Below, piece after piece: positions 56,954 through 64,000 of a DNA stretch of 64,000 bases. The first letter of the stretch is position 1; the number at the start of each line of letters is the position of its first letter. Below the pieces are notes generated by a model. The model was not told the DNA's origin. It searched no databases and worked only from the letters and a program-made list of their open reading frames with translations. The translations under genes and the position numbers were made by a program. This DNA comes from Astrocystis sublimbata (lineage: Eukaryota > Ascomycota > Sordariomycetes > Xylariales > Xylariaceae), in contig JAJNNY010000039.1 in the NCBI GenBank assembly GCA_022453515.1, forward strand, positions 62,001 to 126,000, written 5' to 3'.

Positions 56954-58895
56954 GTAGAGCATAACTATGCGATCATGTTGTGTCTAGGAGCGGCTTATAT
57001 GATAATGCTTAAAATCGTAGCCTTCAGTGCGTAATAGTGAAAGTGACTTGGAATTATCGCAATTGAACGTATATAATGTCTATTCGCCTTTTACATACGT
57101 GAACTACGCCTTTCCTGATGAGGATCCCATCAACTCTTACGAGTCGGAGAGCAAAGTGCAGGTAGGAGCTGCCAGTGCGAATCATGACCTCGATGGATTC
57201 TTCCTTTTGCATGTATAGGGCCATAGAAGATCTCAAAATAAACTTTTGCGGAATCTTTGGGGTAGTAGAGGCAGGTTGTAGTGATTAGCAGATCTCATGC
57301 TTCCCAACAATTACAATTCATAGCATATTGAATAGCTGACTAGTGGAATGATATTTACATCAAGCTGGACTCAGTTAGTAAAGTGCAGAGGTGTAAGTTG
57401 TGACGGCTAGGAGAACAGGAATGTAACAATCGTTTACCAACATTATTGTGTAATGAAAACAACGATCTCACGAGTTTTAGGAGAAAAAGGTGCTGATATC
57501 AGCCGAAAGTGCTTGAAGTTATAACTCTGGCGACCTCCCACATGCAAACGGGACCATCTGATTGATATCGAAGATGAGGAATCTGAGGAAGAGCCGGAAT
57601 GGCATCTTGGTTATTGAAAAAGTATGCTTTACTATCAAGCTATGAATACTCTATCCTCACGATAATTAATATGTCTAGCCACAACAGGCGAATATGCGCA
57701 ATTACTCCTTTAATTTCTCACCCCACTTGGCATAGCAAGCAAATACATCAGCCTCGCGAAAACCAAGTGAGGTGCCCGCTGCCTATTCGCCAGGGGTCAG
57801 ATGACCCTTTTCAAGCCGTCTATGATTCGTCGAGTCAAGATAGTTATCACCCACTGTCTGTAAGACAGCCCTATGTTTGTTCGTTATTAGACAAGCTGCT
57901 AGCAAGGCGCCTATGAGTGTCAAGCGGCTTGAACAGCTGACCCCCATTAGCAATATATCACGCCGACTGCTCAAACTGTGTCGATCACCATGTATGTAGA
58001 ATAAACCGCTCTAGCTTCTGCAGTTGGATATACACGAAAAAAACAAAACCCAAATATTCTCAACGCCTAGGCGAGTGGGTCTTCACGTCGTATACCTTAT
58101 TTTCACCCAGTATGCCAGTGAACTAACTATGCGAGAGTTAAAAACCCAAGACCACCAGACAACATCTCAGTAGTACTCAGTTAGTTTCACAAGGGCTGCG
58201 AGGTCAATTACCTACCTACCTGCCCTCGGTACTATTCCGATTACGTATAACGGCAGCCGGTTCGCAAGAGCTCGGCTCCCAGGCGATCCACATAACAGAC
58301 AAAGAGAAATACCAGCAACGCGGACATCACTAATAAAGCAAGCGGCTAAAATACAATACCGGATTGGCTTAATGAACGAAAAAGCCCAGCAGCCTGACTC
58401 GACAGAGCGCAAGCGCTTTCTTCCTGTCTCACGTACCTACCTACCTTACAAGGTAGGTAGGTAGCAAACAACCGCTCTTTGCACCACAGGAGGTCGACCT
58501 GCCGCCAGCCGCATCGTATATAGCGGCCCCTTCGAGGTCAATAGACGGGAAGACACGATGTGAAACCTTTCAAAGCAACCTTTCATTCTTCTTTTTTCTG
58601 CTTCTCGTTCCCTTCCAGGCAAAGCGGCTAGCCAGTGAGAGGAGGCGATGATTGACGCGAGCAAACGGAGGGTGTATTACAAACTTAGACTTATAACCAC
58701 GCGCCGCCAGCTAGCCGTGAACATGACTCGTCCCAAAGGCGGCCACCTCTACAAATTTGCACCTCTCTCTCTCTCACACCTCAAATCGAGAGCTGGCTCG
58801 CTCTCTTGATTGCCGAATCGAAGGAAAAAAAGCGGCGGCATATAAAGCATTCCATAGCTCCGCAACGGATAAGAGGTCGTTTCCCAGGCCCAGTC
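56954..58895. other. intergenic region with a strong hairpin
   Basis: About 1.9 kb with no supported gene. Contains the 14-bp-arm inverted repeat at 58434-58463 and a TACCTACCTACC run near 58209. Confidence 0.5.
58434..58463. repeat. perfect inverted repeat (14-bp arms, 2-base loop) of TACC units
   Basis: Left arm TACCTACCTACCTT and right arm AAGGTAGGTAGGTA separated by AC. It could extrude as a cruciform or fold in RNA; it is not followed by a T-run. It is the longest instance of the CCTA/TAGG motif seen in this window. Confidence 0.8.
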
Positions 58896-60258
58896 ATGGT
58901 ATCGTCAGTGAGCGACCTGATACTCCGCAATCATGGCGCCAACAAGCCCTTCTTTCGCATGGATGAGATATTCCGCCTGCAGGAGGCGATCTCCTCTATA
59001 GATCGGAATCACGACGGCGGAATCAAGTTTCAGGATGCGTTTGGGAGAGACCACACATGCAGCGTGGATACGAAGACTGGGTAAGTGAGAACACTTCACA
59101 AGGATTACCCTTTGCTAAACATAATATAACATTTTTTTCCTATCATAAAGATCTTCATTTATGCATCACGCCATACTCCTATATAAACCACCCTGCTTGG
59201 AAGCTGCTCACATACATCTAATCCAGACCCGCACTGGTCGAGCTGCGCAGCCTACAATACACCATCGCGTACCTCTACTACCGCCAAGAAGACAAACCTC
59301 CCTACTCACTAGGCTACGCAACCGGGTCGCCCGCCGTCTCCGAAACAAACGAGACTCTCCAGTTTGCGACCTCGCCCCTCCGGAGCCGACTTTCCCCAAT
59401 CACCTCCGCGCGCGTAAGAGAGGTATTCGAAGTAGCCGTCCTGCAGCGCAGTAGAGGGAGCATCCCACAGGCCCTCAACGTGCCAGCGCGCATCATGGAA
59501 GCGCTGGGTGACGTGGAGCTTCTCATCGACAACATCGTATGTTTCGACCTCGGCACGTTCGAAGCCGATCTCCGCGGACCCCTGCGGGCTCTGCCCGGTG
59601 CTCCGCCGAAGTGTGCGACGCACCACCTGCTGGCCGTGCAGATCCGCGACAACCTGATGCTGGCGCAGGGGCGGACGGCGCTGAAGCTCGTTTTCCAGCA
59701 CGCGCATTACACGGATGCCACGGCGGCTGTGCTGGCGGAGGTTGTGGGGGCTGATTGCGAGGTCGTGAGGGATAATACTTCGGCTTTTGGGCATATTACA
59801 GAGAACTCGCTGGTCATATGGCTCGGCACGGAACTGCCCATGGCGGTCCCCGTGAAGCAGGTCATTGCCGATTTCCCGATCCAGACGCCTGAGATGCCGC
59901 TGCCGAGGGCGATGGTTTGGCCGAGGGAACGGCCTGCGAGGATCGAGGATGTGCTGAGGCCTGATACGGCGTTTCTTGATCGGCGATATGCAGATCGGTA
60001 AGTTACATGACTTTCGAACTATCCTACGAATCCTTGATATCTACATCCCTATTACTTACAGACAACGAAACTGAAACTGAAAACAGATGGAATTCTCTGT
60101 CTACGCTATCCACGCCAAGAACAAACCTACTTCATCAAGGCTATAAGGAGACACGGATTCGGACGCCTGTTGAAGTGGACGTTGACCCCCAATACCACGC
60201 CGAGCTCGACCCATTCGACTGGCAGATGCCTCTCGCCGTGTATACGCGTTTTCAGTGA
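58896..60258 (+). CDS. SRR1-like domain protein
   Basis: Exons 58896-59080, 59227-59997 and 60087-60258 give 375 residues. The centre holds the SRR1-like block: LLIDNIVCFDLGTFE, HHLLAVQIRDNLMLA, LVFQHAHYTDATAAVLAEV, and DNTSAFGHITENSLVIWLG followed by PVKQVIADF. SRR1 (Arabidopsis) and yeast Ber1 are linked to circadian signalling, heme or microtubule phenotypes, but the biochemistry is unknown; fungi have many divergent copies. The N-terminal exon is a regulatory-looking segment (FRMDEIFRLQEAISSID). Start at 58896 is chosen because upstream in-frame sequence is low-complexity and Lys-rich; another ATG lies at 58806. The first intron's acceptor (CTAATCCAG) keeps the frame via TKTGPALVEL. Confidence 0.7.
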
Positions 60259-61350
60259 GCTGTTTGTTGCCAAGACAACCCCAGGCGGATTACAAGGCGT
60301 GAAGTGTGCAGTATGGTGTGGAATTAATAGGGAAATGGTGGCTATCGTTCATGACCAATCATGGTTATCGGATAGCATAGGGCCAACGTGTAGGTTAATT
60401 ACCTACATGGCAGGATCTTGGGTTTAAAAAGGGAAAAGGGAAATAGGACAACGGAATGGCGTTCAATGAGATCTTTTATAGCGACGGATTCGTTTCATAT
60501 GTAACAAGATTGTATTATATTGTGGAATGGGTTTCATAGATGCGAATGAGTTATGTGCCAACAGTCTTAAAGTCTAGCGAACCCCATTAAGTATGTTATC
60601 AATGTAATGATTTAACCAAGCCGGAATATCAACACCCGTTTCCTCAAAGGCATACTTAATTAATTCCCAAGATTATCCTACAAAAAGAGCATCAGACAAT
60701 TATTATATGAATCACAATGGTCTAAAACACGACACAACACAGAGTAGATAATATCACAGATATTGTAATGGTTTAGATTGCCACACCTAAAAGGTGGGAT
60801 GTAGAAGGGAGGGATCTAGTGACCTGGCCTTAGCCGTGAGGGGTCTTTATAATACACTATGACTCGTACCTGCCTAACAATATCATAAACCACACAACAT
60901 CAACAAGCACACATCACCAGGTAAGCAACCCAATATCGACCTATCTCATCACATCACAAATGCAGACATATGCAGACCACTCAAGTTCCAAAATACAAAG
61001 CACATAGAAATCATTAAAAGTCATTGTATTATTCATGATATGATATTTATATAGGTAGGTTGGTACGTAGTCTCCAGATGGCCACGACTATAGCCAAAAT
61101 TTTAATTCCATTTAATTCCATTGAGTACTGCCCAGAGATGATAAGAAACCGTTGGTCAGGGTGCGACCCAGATAGCAAGCAAAGTAAAGCAACAATAGAT
61201 AGATGTCCAATTCATGCCTTAAAAATTTATATAGATAGATAAAAATCAAACTCCACAACAAACGCACAATATGCAACAAATTACATTTTCTGTGACATGC
61301 AACGGACGTTGGCTGTTTTAGATAACCATAATGTCGAGGCAAATCCCGCT
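60259..61350. other. convergent intergenic region
   Basis: Between the 3' ends of the SRR1-like gene (+) and the chitin synthase gene (-). AT-rich, with several short A/T runs and a TAGGTAGG motif near 61052. No gene is supported. Confidence 0.5.
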
Positions 61351-64000
61351 TTACATACTAGCCAGCTCGTTGTCGATCTGGCGATCCATGAACGTCCGCT
61401 TCTCTCCTACCAGCTCCGTCTGCAGTCTCTGCTCCACAAGGGCGCGGACCTGCTTCTTAGTCACCGTGTCGAGGTCAACGTCACGCAGGACAGCTTGGAT
61501 GGCCTCGATGATCATGCCGTCGTCAGGTCCCATGTTTCCGCGTTGGAAATCAAACGAGCCCGACGACTGGTGTCCTGGGCCCATCGAGGGACGGGTGTTG
61601 CTAGCAAATCCAAGCGGGGTATGCGAGGCTCGGCCCGCCGGGTCGTACTGGGGCGAGGTGTTCGCTACAGCCCGCAGATTGCTCATGCTGCTCTGTCTGT
61701 AACCACCGGCTTGAGGCATGTCTTGATAGGGCGACCCTGTGCGTTGAAGATCTCCAAAGGAAGCTGTTGATTGGCGATGCATCGGGTGGTCATTGTAGGC
61801 ATCGAACGTTGAGTTGCGCGACATACCCTGGAAAGGTGCAGGCGACTGTGGAGGAATGTGTCCGCCGCGACCTTGGAGACCAGTCAAGACAGATGGCTGA
61901 CGAACTGACGAATAAACTGATCGCATATCGTCCAGCTCATAGTTGTCCTCGTAGATCTCGTGACCCTTCTCACCTTGAGTGCCTCGGCGACCGGGAAGGT
62001 TGTTGTGGGCCGCGTAGTCGTCCCAGCGCTGCAAAGGAATGGAGCGAGGGTCAAATCCATCCTTGTCATCTACAGCAACGATCTGCTTGTTTCCCTTTTC
62101 ACCGATGACGATACGTGTGTTACCCCAGGTAAAGTTGTCTTGGTTCCAGAATGAGTAGATTGGCAGAATGAACGAGAAGATGGGGAAGGCGAGCAGGTAG
62201 ATGATGAGCCAACCAACATGCTGCCATTGACGCTTGAGGATGAAGATGAGAGCCTGCAGACCGTAGACACCCGCGAGAATAGCAAGCGAGATGATAGGGA
62301 TAGGGCCTGTGTGACTTGCGAGGAGGTAGATGAGGTAGCCCAGATAGACGGTGGTGGCCGGCAGGACGATAGTTCCGAACAAGTCGAAGAAGACGACAAA
62401 ACGCATAGAGAAACAGCAGAAACCACACATGTTCTTGAGGAGCATCAGCTCAAACAAGTTGTGGATGGTCGAGTTGATCCATCTACGTCGTTGGGAAAGC
62501 AGAACGCTCCATTCTTCAGGCGCCGCAGTTTGACAGTACGCATCTGGGACAAATTTGTACGTCATCGAGGGGAAATGTTTAGTCATGATGGTAGTAAGGA
62601 AACGATCCTCGCCGAGCGCAAGCAGATTCTTCTTGTGCAGAGTATCAACGTTGCAGATACTGTATTCTCGAATGATTTCATCAGAGATGATCAGAGGCTT
62701 GCCACGGTCAGCTGTTCGGAGACGGTACATAGTGAAACTACTCTGGTTAGCTGGATTCAGAAATATAGATCAAGAAGACATACCATCCTGGAAGACAGGT
62801 AACGCTGCCAAACAATGATTCGAAAGCTTTGGACAGATGGTGCGAGATGTAGTATTCGTAGACCTGGATCATACTCCACCAACTGCGCTCCTCGTTCTGC
62901 AAAGCTGTCTCACCGCAGATTCCGGCAATCTTGGAGTCATTGGCGCATGCAGCGACGAGTCGGTTCAGAGAATCCTCCCACACACAAGTATCCGCATCAA
63001 CCATCAACATGTATTCGTATAGTTCCGGGTCAACACCGATGATGTTATTGATCTGGTGGAATACTTCGAGCTCAAGGGGGTTCATAGGGGAACGATGATG
63101 CACGCGGTTGAGGAAGCTCATCAACATGATCTGAGAGTCACGCTTGCCACGGTTGCCGGGCTTCGTCTTGGTCTGTTCGGACTCTTTGCCAACCTTAACA
63201 ATGACGATGTACGGGACAACATTGCCCTCAAATTCGTAGAGACCAGAGTATACCTTGCCATAGTTGAGCTGCTCACTTCCGGTACCGACAGACTTGAAGG
63301 GCAAAGCAGGGGGGTCAACTTTGGGGTCAACGCCCAAGATGTCGAGGACAATCTTGGGAGTCGGGCGGTCGTTACCAGCACCAACGATGACACCATCGCA
63401 AATAACGCAGATCAGCTTTCTCTTGTTGTCATATTGAAGCGCTGTGAGCGAATCTAGTGCTTTCCGAAGCGAGTCTTCGCCCTCTGTGTAGGCAGGAACC
63501 TGGCAGATGACGAATTTATCTTGAGGGGAGGGACGTCGCTTGGAGCCAAACTGTAAGGCAGAGACGAACTTGACGAGAATGATGGCGGCGATAAGGATGG
63601 TGAAGGCAAGCAAGAAGTAGTTGATGGTTTGGCATCTAGCTGAGTAGCGGAAGTCAGGGGTTCCGACAAAGAAGGCGTTCTTCATACAGTTGATACTGTT
63701 GGAGGCTTTCGCGAACGCGGTATTGTTGCCGCGCGTGTCGTCCAAGAGCTGGTTCATCAGTTTCGTGACATCCTGACCGGGGTTGTTTTTGATAATAGTC
63801 GTGAAGTCATCATCAAGGAAAGCCACCTGCTTGTTGAAGTTGATGGTAGTGAAGTAGTCCGTAAGGTTATAGACGCCATCCTCATAGGTGACAACCATCA
63901 GACTGAAGTCTTGGCTTTCTTGAGACACTTTGTTAGAGTCCCAAACGAGCTGTCCCTTGTAGTATTCCTTGATCTTGTGTTGGAAATCATCCCTGTACCA
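61351..64000 (-). CDS. chitin synthase (Chs3-like division), 5' end outside window
   Basis: Exons 64000-62784 (open at the window edge) and 62737-61351, with a 46-bp intron (GTATGT...GTAG), give 867 residues of the C-terminal part. The cytochrome-b5-like segment ([14 protein letters not shown]) is followed by a membrane helix, the GT2 catalytic core ([77 protein letters not shown]) and a cluster of membrane segments. The end is a Ser/Gln-rich linker and a DEK_C-like domain ([18 protein letters not shown]). It polymerises GlcNAc from UDP-GlcNAc into cell-wall chitin at the plasma membrane. The [15 protein letters not shown] wording and the DEK_C tail suggest class V or VII rather than IV; a myosin motor would lie in the missing N-terminus. 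Confidence 0.93.

Overview
The window looks like nuclear DNA of a filamentous ascomycete (Pezizomycotina, most likely Sordariomycetes). Most genes are cut by short introns of about 46-220 bp with GTRNGT-like donors, CTAAC/CTAAT-like branch sites and YAG acceptors. The gene content also fits: a BLI-3-like blue-light protein, mannitol-1-phosphate dehydrogenase, a Chs3-type chitin synthase with DEK_C tail, and a BTB tandem pair of the fungal type. No prokaryotic operon, CRISPR array, rRNA operon or intact transposon was seen. All product names are from reading translations, not from a database search.

Left part (1-24 kb), mostly housekeeping: a histidine-phosphatase family protein (+), the mitochondrial carnitine/acylcarnitine carrier (-), an Msc2-type zinc transporter with a huge His/Asp tract (-), a divergent CTP synthase (+, 8 exons), ALG1 mannosyltransferase (+), a UBE2G/Ubc7-class E2 enzyme (-), SNU23 splicing factor (-) divergent from DPH5 diphthine synthase (+), and a BLI-3-like flavin-binding split-barrel protein (-).

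Middle part (24-43 kb): long non-coding stretches rich in microsatellites surround an F-box-like coiled-coil protein (+, whose first coding exon is probably just the ATG), the COPI beta-prime subunit SEC27 (-, 14 exons including 15- and 19-nt microexons and a GC-AG intron) and an intronless mannitol-1-phosphate 5-dehydrogenase (-). About 5.7 kb (37.5-43.1 kb) then shows no convincing gene.

Right part (43-60 kb) looks more accessory: two tandem BTB-like paralogs (-), a small secreted protein with a second GC-AG intron (+), a relic of a HAD-type hydrolase, a 30-residue Cys/His mini-protein with a textbook 46-bp intron, an APH-type kinase (+), an acyl-CoA dehydrogenase of the LCAD/IVD active-site type (+) and an SRR1-like protein (+). 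The order HAD relic - APH kinase - acyl-CoA dehydrogenase recalls the domain order of animal ACAD10 and is the most provocative arrangement here, although the kinase belongs to a different-looking subfamily. The window ends inside a chitin synthase gene (-) whose 5' end lies beyond position 64000.

A palindromic intergenic motif built on CCTACCTAGGTAGG recurs through the window almost only between genes, including one perfect 14-bp-arm hairpin.
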